Both the position numbers and the translations under genes were made by a program. Shown here one piece after another: positions 33,001-36,545 of a DNA stretch of 64,000 nt. The notes under the pieces were generated by a model. The model did no database searches, was not told the origin of the DNA, and saw only the letters and a program-made list of their open reading frames with translations. The stretch comes from Strongylocentrotus droebachiensis (taxonomy: Eukaryota; Echinodermata; Echinoidea; Camarodonta; Strongylocentrotidae): NCBI GenBank assembly GCA_035222895.1, contig JAVYIG010006378.1, forward strand, positions 55,000-118,999, read 5' to 3'. Position 1 is the stretch's first letter. Every line of letters begins with the position of its first letter.

Positions 33001-33188
33001 CGATCGTAATCGCCCACCGTCTCTCCACCATCCAGAACGCTGACGTCATCGCCGTCATCAGAGACGGAGTCGTTGTCGAGAGCGGTAGCCATCAGGAGCT
33101 CCTTAAGAAGAGGGGGCACTATTTTACGCTAACAGGGGGACTAGTTGTTGATGACGTTGACGAGAAGAAAGCTTTAAAGTCGGGATAG
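2691..33188 (+). CDS. ABCB1-like (P-glycoprotein/MDR) full transporter, 3' 21 exons
   Basis: The gene encodes an ATP-driven multidrug or lipid exporter of the plasma membrane. Coding exons: 2691-2767, 8402-8496, 8795-8919, 9868-9984, 14509-14677, 15387-15623, 16073-16276, 16848-17018, 17542-17719, 18363-18511, 19339-19500, 21138-21317, 21941-22024, 22568-22771, 23468-23568, 25288-25428, 26308-26464, 28554-28751, 31249-31452, 32205-32351, 32958-33188. All introns are GT-AG and the frame stays open to TAG at 33186. About 1109 residues are present. By comparison with ABCB1 (about 1280 residues) roughly 170-190 N-terminal residues, including TM1-TM2, lie off the left edge. Both NBDs keep Walker A ([18 protein letters not shown]), Q-loop (SQEPILF), signature (LSGGQKQR), Walker B with catalytic Glu ([11 protein letters not shown]) and H-loop (VIAHRL), so both ATP sites should work. 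Substrate and exact orthology (ABCB1, ABCB4 or ABCB11 type) cannot be set from sequence alone. Confidence 0.95.
2970..6045. repeat. 3-kb foldback with multi-copy arms
   Basis: The left arm has three tandem + copies of a ~150-bp unit (about 2970-3120, 3150-3300, 3304-3440); the right arm has the same unit in inverse orientation (4440-4600, 5490-5700, 5700-5860, 5862-6040). Inside, 3484-3618 pairs with 4268-4400 (including a G-run next to CACGTGCCCC), 3848-3940 pairs with 4170-4270, and a perfect-looking hairpin sits at about 4043-4101. A TA-MITE (4622-5322) interrupts the right arm. Open frames such as 3320-3616 and 4271-4567 mirror each other because of the palindrome and are not genes. Confidence 0.8.
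4622..5322. mobile_element. TA-flanked MITE with ~240-bp inverted repeats
   Basis: The ends are CAGTGCGTCCCAGAAAAACG and its near-exact inverse, with TA on both sides (4620-4621, 5323-5324). The inverted repeats run inward to GGCGGGCGGTATCTGAATTC. There is no transposase. A shorter relative is at 13387-13524, and the termini resemble those of the 975-2540 element. Confidence 0.85.
6050..6735. repeat. GC-rich block of reiterated GGCGACCG-like motifs, then GGGAGTAAATT motifs
   Basis: From about 6050 to 6560 base composition jumps to strongly GC-rich and the sequence is made of variants of CGACCG/GGCGGCGACCGG on both strands. From 6580 to 6735 short variants of GGGAGTAAATT and AGGTGTAAATT alternate in both orientations. 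It resembles the motif-filled arms of the other foldback elements here. Long open frames on the minus strand (6100-6464) come from stop-poor GC-rich composition, not from genes. Confidence 0.6.
6914..7630. mobile_element. Motif-filled TIR element (ACCGCTC/GAGCGGT type)
   Basis: Terminal inverted repeats AAGGCCCGGTCTCACCGCCA and its inverse bound the element. Nearly the whole interior is variants of CACCGCTCC/AACGCT on the left arm and the inverse on the right. I see no clear target duplication. Open frames inside are compositional. Confidence 0.75.
7631..8401. other. Intron stretch with no recognised element
   Basis: ABCB intron sequence. It contains a C-run near 7950-7962 followed by CGCTACGCCACTGCCTGG, a tail also seen at other poly-G/C repeat ends in this window. 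The ORF at 7486-7902 (-) has no domain I recognise. Confidence 0.5.
8402..8496 (+). CDS. ABCB exon b: TM3-TM4
   Basis: Splice sites are AG and GTAAGT. The peptide includes [20 protein letters not shown], where WELTLV matches the conserved W-(K/E)-LTLV start of TM4 in ABCB proteins. Confidence 0.93.
8701..8724. repeat. (CT)n microsatellite
   Basis: Twelve CT dinucleotides about 70 bases before ABCB exon c. It produces spurious Ser/Leu-rich frames. Confidence 0.95.
8795..8919 (+). CDS. ABCB exon c: intracellular loop 2
   Basis: The peptide contains [20 protein letters not shown] followed by [10 protein letters not shown], the conserved ABCB coupling-loop segment (AGAVAEEVLAAIRTV.AFGG). A 23-base G-run and GA/GT microsatellites start 40 bases into the following intron. 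Confidence 0.95.
8959..9088. repeat. G23 homopolymer followed by (GA)n(GT)n(GA)n
   Basis: A run of 23 G at 8959-8981, then GA, GT and GA dinucleotide arrays to about 9088, in the intron after exon c. A G-run this long could form quadruplex structures and is prone to length errors in assemblies. Confidence 0.95.
9441..9560 (-). mobile_element. Retroposon 3' end remnant
   Basis: On the minus strand the sequence ends with AATAAATAAACTC followed by short TCAAAT-type repeats, the pattern of a non-LTR retroposon or SINE 3' tail. A similar tail occurs near 39784. The family is not identified. Confidence 0.4.
9868..9984 (+). CDS. ABCB exon d: TM5
   Basis: The peptide begins [20 protein letters not shown] and ends in the TM5 sequence [12 protein letters not shown]. 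The Trp codon is split across the intron (TG then G). The donor is GTAAGT. Confidence 0.95.
10530..11330. repeat. GC-rich block of reiterated CACGG/CCGTG motifs
   Basis: Variants of ACGGCAACCACGG on the left and the inverse CGTG-rich form on the right, separated by two copies of a C-run plus AAAAGTCCGGTGTGTAAAGT (about 10805 and 10905) and a G16 run (11018-11033). It directly abuts the Harbinger-like remnant at 11360 and may be its subterminal region. Confidence 0.6.
11360..12110 (-). pseudogene. PIF/Harbinger transposase N-terminal remnant
   Basis: Minus-strand frames read [20 protein letters not shown], then in another frame [20 protein letters not shown]. These fit the conserved region upstream of the DDE domain of PIF/Harbinger transposases (...RRWWV.PWL..R...G.Y..L..EL......F..F.R(M)....FDELL..V.P.I.KQ.T). 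The frame is broken and the catalytic part is missing. On the plus strand a TATA-box-like TATATAAAAG (about 11379) precedes an acidic, proline-rich open stretch interrupted at a C-run; it runs antisense to the transposase-like frame. The piece is best read as a deletion derivative. Confidence 0.6.
12092..12427 (-). CDS. Unrecognised 111-aa ORF with hydrophobic segment and coiled coil
   Basis: The frame has a hydrophobic run ([15 protein letters not shown]) followed by a heptad-like region with a repeated ETLKEL motif. No family is recognised. It begins next to the Harbinger remnant, so it may be transposon-derived or chance. No transcript evidence is visible. Confidence 0.2.
   Translation of the reverse strand: MQKNKTNMDAPSICNVSRYAVVMIILQYVYSYPSWSSYLFFLVEFVGSFFLVKRLYFTETLKELRVELSEKEIKITNIKRTLSETLKELVKLRTELNKSKDFWPTDPCFGT
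12430..13386. other. AT-rich intron stretch, nothing recognised
   Basis: Part of the long ABCB intron between exons d and e. No exon, repeat family or RNA gene is recognised. Confidence 0.5.
13387..13524. mobile_element. Short TA-flanked MITE, relative of 4622-5322
   Basis: 138 bp bounded by CAGTGCGACCCAGAAAAAAC and its inverse, TA on both sides (13385-13386, 13525-13526). The interior matches the outer 110 bp of the 4622-5322 element, so it is an internal-deletion derivative. Confidence 0.85.
13619..13840 (+). mobile_element. tRNA-derived SINE
   Basis: The head has an A-box-like GATGGCTCAGTGAAAGAGC and a B-box-like GGTTCGTAACC (13666-13676) in tRNA spacing. The tail GCAGTCCGGTAAAAGAAACC is shared with SINEs at 20816 and 59833. 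It was probably transcribed by Pol III originally; the copy is diverged. Confidence 0.7.
13850..14508. other. Intron with ATTT/TATC low complexity
   Basis: AT-rich, with degenerate TTTAT/TATCTA repeats from about 14220 to 14500 leading into exon e. No other feature is seen. Confidence 0.5.
14509..14677 (+). CDS. ABCB exon e: TM6
   Basis: The peptide begins [20 protein letters not shown] and runs through [12 protein letters not shown] and ITTARGAA to FEIIDA. This is the TM6 region and the lead-in to NBD1 in ABCB proteins. The preceding 4.5-kb intron holds several transposon fragments. Confidence 0.95.
15120..15260 (+). pseudogene. Decayed copy of the start of ABCB exon f
   Basis: Acceptor-like TACAG at 15181-15185 is followed by a frame reading [20 protein letters not shown], versus [20 protein letters not shown] in the real exon at 15387. 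The upstream intron is duplicated too (GTAGGCATTGCAATAA at about 15121, and a near-identical stretch at about 15321). Similarity ends after about 60 exon bases and a stop follows. It lacks Walker A and is non-functional. Confidence 0.85.
15387..15623 (+). CDS. ABCB exon f: NBD1 Walker A
   Basis: [20 protein letters not shown] leads into the A-loop (HFSYPTR) and Walker A (GSSGCGKST). A decayed copy of the first 60 bases and the adjoining intron lies just upstream at 15120-15260. Confidence 0.96.
15624..16072. other. ABCB intron, nothing recognised
   Basis: Unique-looking intron between exons f and g, with a short GTGTG-rich patch near 15835. No element is recognised. Confidence 0.5.
16073..16276 (+). 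CDS. ABCB exon g: NBD1 Q-loop
   Basis: 204 bases, phase 0. Q-loop [10 protein letters not shown], then a helical segment ending [10 protein letters not shown]. It has the same length and the same downstream boundary as its NBD2 counterpart (31249-31452). Confidence 0.96.
16650..16740. repeat. CT/CACT low-complexity tract ending in a C-run
   Basis: Pyrimidine-rich (CTCA)n and (CT)n array ending in a C-run, just before ABCB exon h. It generates spurious Ser/Leu/His-rich frames. Confidence 0.85.
16848..17018 (+). CDS. ABCB exon h: NBD1 signature and Walker B
   Basis: Contains LSGGQKQR (ABC signature), [11 protein letters not shown] (Walker B, D-loop) and ends VVQQALDK. The catalytic glutamate is present. 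Confidence 0.97.
17542..17719 (+). CDS. ABCB exon i: NBD1 H-loop
   Basis: Contains the switch-histidine motif VVIAHRLTT and [19 protein letters not shown]. The exon ends on the first base of a Gly codon; donor GTAGAG. Confidence 0.96.
17920..18200. repeat. Motif-filled element (TAACTTAT / GCATACG type)
   Basis: Variants of TAACTTAC/TAACTTAT and CGTATGC/GCATACGCTGGC fill the stretch, with orientation changing across it. Clear terminal repeats were not identified. It lies in the intron before exon j. Confidence 0.5.
18363..18511 (+). CDS. ABCB exon j: Ser/Arg-rich linker
   Basis: This is the charged linker between the two halves. It includes [20 protein letters not shown] followed by RQIS. 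Four R-x-x-S motifs lie within about 20 residues, a pattern used by PKA/PKC/CaMK-type kinases. The linker of vertebrate P-glycoprotein is known to be phosphorylated; that this one is regulated the same way is inference. Confidence 0.9.
18827..19194. repeat. Perfect 184-bp tandem duplication
   Basis: 18827-19010 and 19011-19194 are identical by eye, with no spacer, in the ABCB intron between exons j and k. The unit has no coding frame or splice-site function that I can see. Identity implies a very recent event or an assembly artefact. Confidence 0.95.
19339..19500 (+). CDS. ABCB exon k: acidic stretch and TM7
   Basis: The peptide starts [20 protein letters not shown] and passes into TM7 ([20 protein letters not shown]). 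The donor is GTAAGC. The preceding intron contains a perfect 184-bp tandem duplication. Confidence 0.95.
19501..21137. other. ABCB intron with SINE fragment and trinucleotide patches
   Basis: Trinucleotide-like GCT/TAC patches near 19555-19610 and dispersed CTACTAC/CACCAC patches between 20480 and 21060. The only mobile element recognised is the SINE at 20816. The short frames 20144-20456 have no domain. Confidence 0.5.
20816..20960 (-). mobile_element. tRNA-derived SINE fragment, minus strand
   Basis: On the minus strand it reads GTGGTCTCGTAACCGGGAGG, the middle of a tRNA-like head, then GCCGTCGGTCCCCTGGCTGC and ends CTAGCAGTCAGGTAAAA, the tail shared with SINEs at 13619 and 59833. The 5' head is truncated. 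Confidence 0.7.
21138..21317 (+). CDS. ABCB exon l: TM8
   Basis: [20 protein letters not shown] is followed by a hydrophobic TM8 segment and [19 protein letters not shown]. The last part matches the conserved G..LT.RLR...F..(M/I)LRQ segment of TMD2. Confidence 0.95.
21941..22024 (+). CDS. ABCB exon m: intracellular loop 3
   Basis: 84 bases: [20 protein letters not shown] then SDASNVKG. It matches the ABCB coupling-helix motif D(V/I).(W/Y)FD.P.N.TGALT.RL..DA..VKG. Splice sites are canonical. Confidence 0.95.
22568..22771 (+). CDS. ABCB exon n: TM9-TM10
   Basis: [20 protein letters not shown] starts TM9; [15 protein letters not shown] is TM10; the exon ends [10 protein letters not shown] decayed copy of its 3' part with donor site follows at 22884-22981. 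Confidence 0.95.
22776..22850. repeat. (GATGAT)n microsatellite
   Basis: Degenerate GAT-repeat directly after the donor of ABCB exon n, between the real exon and its decayed copy. Confidence 0.9.
22884..22981 (+). pseudogene. Decayed copy of the 3' part of ABCB exon n
   Basis: The copy keeps the frame [15 protein letters not shown] (real exon: [20 protein letters not shown]), then hits TAA where the real exon has GAAGAA. It even retains a donor-like AAAG-GTAAGATG. It lies 115 bases downstream of the real exon. No intact upstream half or acceptor is seen, so it cannot serve as an alternative exon. Confidence 0.9.
23468..23568 (+). CDS. ABCB exon o: intracellular loop 4
   Basis: [20 protein letters not shown] matches the ABCB motif (I)A.EAIENIRTV.SLT.E. 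The final Lys codon is split across the intron. Confidence 0.95.
23859..24271. mobile_element. Possible MITE with CAGGGGCGG ends
   Basis: CAGGGGCGGACTGGCC at the left and GGGCCGCCCCTG at the right form a short inverted repeat. No target duplication is evident and the interior has no coding sequence. Confidence 0.35.
24321..24410 (+). pseudogene. Decayed copy 1 of ABCB exon p
   Basis: Acceptor-like CTCTAG then ACAAGGAAAGATCGACATTC matches the start of exon p (25288). About 20 bases of the middle are deleted and the rest diverges quickly. Confidence 0.8.
24514..24606 (+). pseudogene. Decayed copy 2 of ABCB exon p
   Basis: Begins ACAAGGGAAGATCAACACTC and is collinear with exon p through GCCGCATCATT. 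One inserted base near GGCTTCGGGCGTC shifts the frame. It lies about 193 bases after copy 1, suggesting a tandem unit of that size. A TTAA MITE (24663-25227) separates it from the real exon. Confidence 0.88.
24663..25227. mobile_element. TTAA-flanked MITE (AGGGATAGTTGAG type)
   Basis: TTAAAGGGATAGTTGAGTTC at the left and the inverse at the right, with TTAA on both sides. It contains GAGGGCGCTACACAA near the left end. A second copy of the same family in inverse orientation is at 57949-58474. No coding sequence. Confidence 0.88.
25288..25428 (+). CDS. ABCB exon p: TM11
   Basis: [20 protein letters not shown] then [15 protein letters not shown] corresponds to TM11 of ABCB proteins. Two decayed copies of this exon sit upstream (24321 and 24514), with a TTAA MITE between the second copy and this functional exon. 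Confidence 0.95.
25549..25740. repeat. (GT)n tracts
   Basis: GT dinucleotide array at about 25549-25567 and interrupted GTGT-rich sequence from about 25685 to 25740, in the intron after exon p. Confidence 0.85.
25951..26228. mobile_element. TTAA-flanked MITE (AGGGGCTGTAGCATG type)
   Basis: 278 bp bounded by TTAAAGGGGCTGTAGCATGG and its inverse (CATGCTACAGCCCCTTTAA). A short frame inside (25896-26228) is not a gene. It lies 80 bases upstream of ABCB exon q. Confidence 0.88.
26308..26464 (+). CDS. ABCB exon q: TM12
   Basis: [20 protein letters not shown] followed by [10 protein letters not shown] is TM12 and the lead-in to NBD2 (ABCB1 has APDYAKAK.SA). The donor is GTAAGC. Confidence 0.95.
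26744..28185. mobile_element. Motif-filled TIR element (CCAGTTGA/TCAACTGG)
   Basis: TIRs start CCCAGGTCAAAGAACCAGTT on the left and, inverted, CCCAGGTCAAAAAAACAGTT on the right, flanked by a 7-bp direct repeat TTTCTTT (26737-26743, 28186-28192). The outer parts (26760-27310 and 27720-28170) consist almost wholly of variants of ACCAGTTGA and the inverse TCAACTGGT, often as the palindrome TCAACTGGTACCAGTTGA. A unique AT-rich core lies at about 27310-27720. A ~120-bp unit is repeated about three times in the right arm. No transposase is seen. Confidence 0.88.
28207..28360. repeat. CT/TCTG pyrimidine microsatellite
   Basis: CTCTTT, TCTG and CT arrays directly after the TIR element and before exon r. 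It yields overlapping Ser/Leu/Cys-rich frames with no biological meaning. Confidence 0.9.
28554..28751 (+). CDS. ABCB exon r: NBD2 Walker A
   Basis: [20 protein letters not shown] gives the A-loop Tyr; Walker A is GESGCGKST and the exon ends [10 protein letters not shown]. Two decayed copies of its 3' half follow in the intron (28823, 29048). Confidence 0.96.
28823..28940 (+). pseudogene. Decayed copy 1 of the 3' half of ABCB exon r
   Basis: It starts at ATCAAACCAGGCCAG, as at 28647 in the real exon, and runs through donor and first intron bases (GTAAGATATTAAA). The Walker A region reads GEGCRCKST instead of GESGCGKST. It has no acceptor. Confidence 0.92.
28956..29046. repeat. (GATTA)n pentanucleotide array
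   Basis: GATTA/GATCA repeats; a shorter array is at 28788-28820. Each array follows one copy of the exon r tail, so repeat and exon tail were duplicated as one unit. Confidence 0.92.
29048..29172 (+). pseudogene. Decayed copy 2 of the 3' half of ABCB exon r
   Basis: It again starts ATCAAACCAGGCCAG and ends with the donor and GTAAGATAT. An indel in GTAGGAGAGAGAGTGGGTG breaks the frame just before Walker A, and GGTAAGAACACC replaces GGTAAGAGTACT. Confidence 0.92.
29173..31248. other. 2-kb ABCB intron, little recognised
   Basis: No exon is seen between NBD2 exons r and s. A perfect 34-bp tandem duplication lies at 30876-30909/30910-30943. The frame at 30251-30532 has no recognised domain. Confidence 0.5.
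31249..31452 (+). CDS. ABCB exon s: NBD2 Q-loop
   Basis: 204 bases. [20 protein letters not shown] then IVSQEPILF (Q-loop) and HDFISSLPL. Its length and 3' boundary equal those of exon g in NBD1, evidence of the ancient half-molecule duplication. Confidence 0.96.
31500..32204. other. ABCB intron, nothing recognised
   Basis: AT-rich intron between exons s and t. An imperfect repeat of a GAGGA/CTCCTCAATC-like sequence lies near 31680-31740. No element is identified. Confidence 0.45.
32205..32351 (+). CDS. ABCB exon t: NBD2 signature and Walker B
   Basis: [20 protein letters not shown], then [16 protein letters not shown]. It ends eight codons earlier than its NBD1 counterpart, so only the upstream intron position is shared between the two halves. 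Confidence 0.97.
32421..32571. mobile_element. MITE with GTTTCACAAAG ends, copy 1
   Basis: ACCTGTTTCACAAAGCCTTT at the left and the inverse TTTTGTGAAACACCCCCCA at the right, ~150 bp, containing GCTGATAACCAATCAGAAGC. A close copy is at 36546-36689 and a longer relative at 35004-35321. Confidence 0.8.
32958..33188 (+). CDS. ABCB exon u: NBD2 H-loop and C-terminus
   Basis: [20 protein letters not shown] then [12 protein letters not shown] carries the switch histidine. The protein ends EKKALKSG with TAG at 33186-33188. The C-terminal tail after [12 protein letters not shown] is its own. At least four decayed copies of the end of this exon follow (33230-34490). Confidence 0.96.
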   Translation, partial: VVQAALDNAMKDRTSIVIAHRLSTIQNADVIAVIRDGVVVESGSHQELLKKRGHYFTLTGGLVVDDVDEKKALKSG

Positions 33189-33229
33189 AATATAAGTCCT
33201 AGGGCATTATCCTACCAAAAAACAGTTTT

Positions 33230-33306
33230 CAGTTATTGTAACAGAGGTACTTTAGGAGAGGGGCACCATTTTACGCTCACTGTGGGACTAGTTATTGGTG
33301 ATGCTT
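33230..33306 (+). pseudogene. Decayed copy 1 of the ABCB terminal exon tail
   Basis: CACCATTTTACGCTCACTGT corresponds to CACTATTTTACGCTAACAGG of exon u. GGACTAGTTATTGGTGATGC and AGGAGAAACC follow the same order as the real exon. It lies about 40 bases after the real stop codon, so it may be transcribed as 3' UTR. Confidence 0.85.
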
Positions 33307-33377
33307 ATCAGGAGAAACCTATATGACCATGTTAGAAGAAAGTCAAAAAGCATAAGCGATACCTTGGAATTGTCCTG

Positions 33378-33383
33378 AATAAA
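33378..33383 (+). promoter_or_regulatory. Candidate ABCB poly(A) signal AATAAA
   Basis: First AATAAA after the ABCB stop codon, 190 bases downstream, between decayed terminal-exon copies 1 and 2. Position alone supports it; no transcript end is visible. Confidence 0.3.
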
Positions 33384-33410
33384 TGTAATACGTTCTGGGA
33401 TAGAACACTC

Positions 33411-33510
33411 TTTGTAACAGCGCTACTTAAGAAGAAGGGGTACAACTTTACGCTCACTGGGAGACTTGTCGTTGATGACAAGGATTGAAAGAAGCTTCTA
33501 GAATCATAAT
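33411..33510 (+). pseudogene. Decayed copy 2 of the ABCB terminal exon tail
   Basis: CTACTTAAGAAGAAGGGGTA then ACTTTACGCTCACTGGGAG and GTCGTTGATGAC match exon u (CTCCTTAAGAAGAGGGGGCA and on). It retains the TTAA that is the target of a MITE in copy 3. Confidence 0.85.
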
Positions 33511-33534
33511 AGAAGTTCCAGGGCATTTCCATCA

Positions 33535-33692
33535 GGCATGTAGCCACGGGGGGGGGGGGGGGAGCATGTGCCCCCCAAACAAAAATGCAAGATTGGTTGA
33601 ACTTTTTTAGACCCCTCCCCAGGACGTCGATCGATTACATGTATGGTTCCCCCCCCCCCCCCCCCCCCAAACATCAAACTCTGGCTACGGGC
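33535..33692. repeat. G/C-run repeat with GTAGCCACGG end
   Basis: GTAGCCACGG followed by G15, CATGTGCCCCCC, then C20 (33649-33668) and GGCTACGGGCCTGATT. The same style of end (CTACGCCACTG, CACGTGCCCC) occurs at 3480, 4390, 5460 and 7960. It splits copy 2 from copy 3 of the exon tail. Confidence 0.5.
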
Positions 33693-33719
33693 CTGATTCC
33701 CATAGCAAAGTACTAACTA

Positions 33720-34350
33720 TAAATATTGTAACAAAGCTACTTAAAGGTAATACAAAGTTTTGGGAAATTTTGAAAATTGGGTGGATAGTGATTCTTTACA
33801 ATTTTGATATATTTAGATGCCCCTGTGGATGTATTAGAAGCACTAAAAAATTTAGCCCCTAAAACACTTCTGCTTTCGAGAAAAGTTGAATATAAAAATT
33901 TACCGGTGCTCCCGGTAAATTTTGATAAATTTCAAATAGCGCCTACGGCCGTACAATGGAAGCTGCGACCATGAAAATCTCAGAATAGGTAGATGTGATA
34001 TACAATTTTCAAACGGGAATAGCTGATCGGTCGATTTTATTTAAGAAACATTGTTTTATAGCTTAATTAATATCCTGACCTTTAGAGGGAGCTATACAAC
34101 CTAAAGAGTTTATTATTTACAATTTCATAACTTAAGACTCGATTTCAACCGCGACAACGATCACTGAATATTGTAGGATTGCATATGCTTCCAATATGTT
34201 CATTTGAACCAAATTCATGACCCCATACCAAAACTTTGTATTACCTTTAAGCTAGGAGAGGGGATATCATTGTACGCTCACTAAGGAAATATTGAAGAAG
34301 AACAAATTCTAGTTGATGAAGGTGATCAAACAAACAATGGAAGCTTAGTG
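33720..34350 (+). pseudogene. Decayed copy 3 of the ABCB terminal exon tail, split by a MITE
   Basis: TGTAACAAAGCTACTTAA (to 33744) matches copy 2 up to its TTAA. The TTAA MITE (33741-34250) follows, then GCTAGGAGAGGGGATATCAT continues the copy with TACGCTCACT. The insertion is therefore younger than the exon-tail duplication. Confidence 0.8.
33741..34250. mobile_element. TTAA-flanked MITE (AGGTAATACAAAG type)
   Basis: TTAAAGGTAATACAAAGTTTTGG-type termini on the left and the exact inverse on the right (CCAAAACTTTGTATTACCTTTAA, in two parts). The site before insertion is visible in the neighbouring exon-tail copy, which has a single TTAA, so the 4-bp duplication is directly supported. Confidence 0.9.
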
Positions 34351-34394
34351 ATAATAGAAGTCCCATAGCAAACTCATAGCAAAAATTTACAGTA

Positions 34395-34490
34395 TATTTA
34401 TTAAAGATAGGGCACTTTTTAGCGCTTACCGGAGGACAAGTTATTTATAATTGATGATGCTGATCAGAAGAAACCTATAGAATCATGATA
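34395..34490 (+). pseudogene. Decayed copy 4 of the ABCB terminal exon tail
   Basis: AGATAGGGCACTTTTTAGCG, then CTTACCGGAGGACAAGTTAT, GATGATGCTGATCAGAAGAA and ATAGAATCATGAT follow the order of exon u and copies 1-2. No frame remains. Confidence 0.8.
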
Positions 34491-34544
34491 AAAGAGAGTA
34501 TTAGGACATACTCCCAGTCGTCATAATACTTATAAGCTGTCATC

Positions 34545-34812
34545 TGGCCTTACTCTCCAGGTGCCCATTACTCATCTCAAGGGATATGGAGACCGGGCAT
34601 TTTCCTCTATTGCTCCTCGCCTGTGGAATTCCCTCCCATCATCTATTCGTGAAATTGACAACCTGGACCACTTCAAAGCCTCACTCAAAACTCACATCTT
34701 CCTTCCGACATTTAAATGCTAATTTTATTGGAGGAGCTCGCGCCTTTGAATGTTTTTTGATACAGATATATGGCGCCATACAAATGCTGTTCATCATCAT
34801 CATCATCATCAT
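34545..34812 (+). mobile_element. 5'-truncated non-LTR retrotransposon, RT C-terminal end
   Basis: A short open stretch reads YGDRAFSSIAPRLWNSLPSS then HFKASLKTHIF, the characteristic C-terminal end of CR1/Jockey/L2-type reverse transcriptase ORF2 (R.FS..AP.LWN.LP..IR.....FK..LKTHLF). A short 3' UTR ends GGCGCCATACAAATGCTG followed by (ATC)n, a typical microsatellite tail. Confidence 0.85.
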
Positions 34813-35003
34813 AACCTTTCCCATAAATCAGTGAAGTATATGCTTTTTCTCATTGCAATTTACTACATGTAGATATGGTAAAATGATGTTCTAATTACAA
34901 GCAGATTGCCCCACAACCCGAATAAAGGCTCGTTCAAATATGACGCTCGAAATCCGCAAGGGTTTTATTCATTAAGACGTAAAGTGTAATATGCTTCACA
35001 TTC

Positions 35004-35321
35004 CTGGGGGGTGTTTCACAAAGATGCTAAATTGAACTTATCTCTAAGTTGAACTTAACAATTATGGAGAGCCATTAATTTGTAGCCTTTAAATCAAATA
35101 TAGTCAAAAGCAAAAATTCAAGTATTTTATACTTTTCATAAATTCCACATCAAGAACATGAAATCTCCTTTATAATAGAACATATGAATGATTTAAATCA
35201 ACATTTTATGCCTTTTAAGATAACTTTTACAAAATATTTGTAGATGCTAACGGATTTCCATAATTGTTAGGTCCAAGTTAGAGATAAGTTAAACTTTGGA
35301 TTTTTGTGAAACGGGTCACAG
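35004..35321. mobile_element. MITE with GTTTCACAAAG ends, long form
   Basis: GGGGTGTTTCACAAAGATGC and TTGAACTTATCTCTAAGTTG at the left are mirrored by CAAGTTAGAGATAAGTTAAA and TTTTGTGAAACGGGTC at the right. Non-coding. Confidence 0.8.
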
Positions 35322-35419
35322 ATCTTATAACAATTACAGAGCTCATTGAATACCGTGACGCTCACGTCCGTTGTTGAACGCAATTGTCATTCATTTATAC
35401 CGCCATATCTGAACAAGCC

Positions 35420-36279
35420 TTAACCCTAATAAGGCCGGGGGGCCATTATGCCCCCCCCCCCCTCCGCAATTTGTCTGATTGTTCGGGAACGCATACGGAT
35501 GGCGCCCCGCCACTCGCTGATTTTTTTCTTTCGAGTCTTGCGCATCTTTTGAAATAAATTTTTCGAAAATTGGCCCTACCGTTACAAAGTCATGTGACCT
35601 TTTGTCTTTGCATGTCAGCCCGAAAATCGCTCATTTTCGTGATTTGTGTACAAAACATATGGAAATCTCATTTTTCCAAAAAAGAGATAAAACATTGGTT
35701 ATTTGGTCTTGTTTATAGATTGGGTGTTTATTTTGGGGCTCAAAATAGTTGAATTATAGTTAGATTTAAAATTAAAAAACAAAAACAATAAAATACATAA
35801 ATAAAAAAACAAAGAAATACATAAGAAAGTATCAAATCAATAGATTACATAAGGAATAACACCGCTCTTCCAATTTTTTTTTTGGTGATATTATTTCAAA
35901 TGGTCTAAAGAATATATGTAGTGAAAACTAATGTATAAATATGAAGAATATATGATTTATGGGTAAAAATGTGAATTGTATGACCTTATTTGCATAAATT
36001 ACCATAAATATGCAAATGAGTGAATTTTTCAAAAAAAATAAATTTACCATAGTATTCTATACACTTTACTTGACATGCGTGCAAATTTTCGCGGCAATCT
36101 TGAGGGGGGCCATAATCAATTTGAAATTACATTTTCATGTAATGGGGTTCTCTAAAACTCAAGATCGGCGCGCTCTAGAAGTAATTTCCCCGATTTATCG
36201 ATATGTTTATACTGTATAATGGCCCCCCCCCCCCCCGGCCGTATTAAGACCTCAAATAGCCCGGCCTTATTAGGGTTAA
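35420..36279. mobile_element. piggyBac-like TTAA element, non-autonomous
   Basis: TTAACCCTAATAAGGCCGGG on the left and its exact inverse on the right, TTAA at both ends. TTAA followed by CCC is the classical piggyBac terminus. Inside each end a G/C homopolymer is followed by GGCCATTAT. There is no transposase. Confidence 0.8.
36111..36216. repeat. 106-bp direct duplication, copy inside the TTAA element
   Basis: CATAATCAATTTGAAATTAC to TATGTTTATACTGTA is identical to 36401-36506, which lies outside the element's right end. Confidence 0.95.
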
Positions 36280-36400
36280 GAGGTGACGATCGCCCGAATA
36301 TTGGTATTTTTATTTTTGTCATTAGGGGGGGGGGGGGGGGTGGGCTGCAGCTCCCTGGTGCCACGATTCCCTCTTTGTGCGCCGATGCATGATGAATACT

Positions 36401-36506
36401 CATAATCAATTTGAAATTACATTTTCATGTAATGGGGTTCTCTAAAACTCAAGATCGGCGCGCTCTAGAAGTAATTTCCCCGATTTATCGATATGTTTAT
36501 ACTGTA
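36401..36506. repeat. 106-bp direct duplication, copy outside the TTAA element
   Basis: Identical by eye to 36111-36216. Between them lie the right TIR and a G16 run (36325-36340). It looks like a recent template-switch or nested duplication. Confidence 0.95.
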
Positions 36507-36545
36507 ATGGATGATGAGTAAGCAACATTTGTCTTAAATGTTGAC

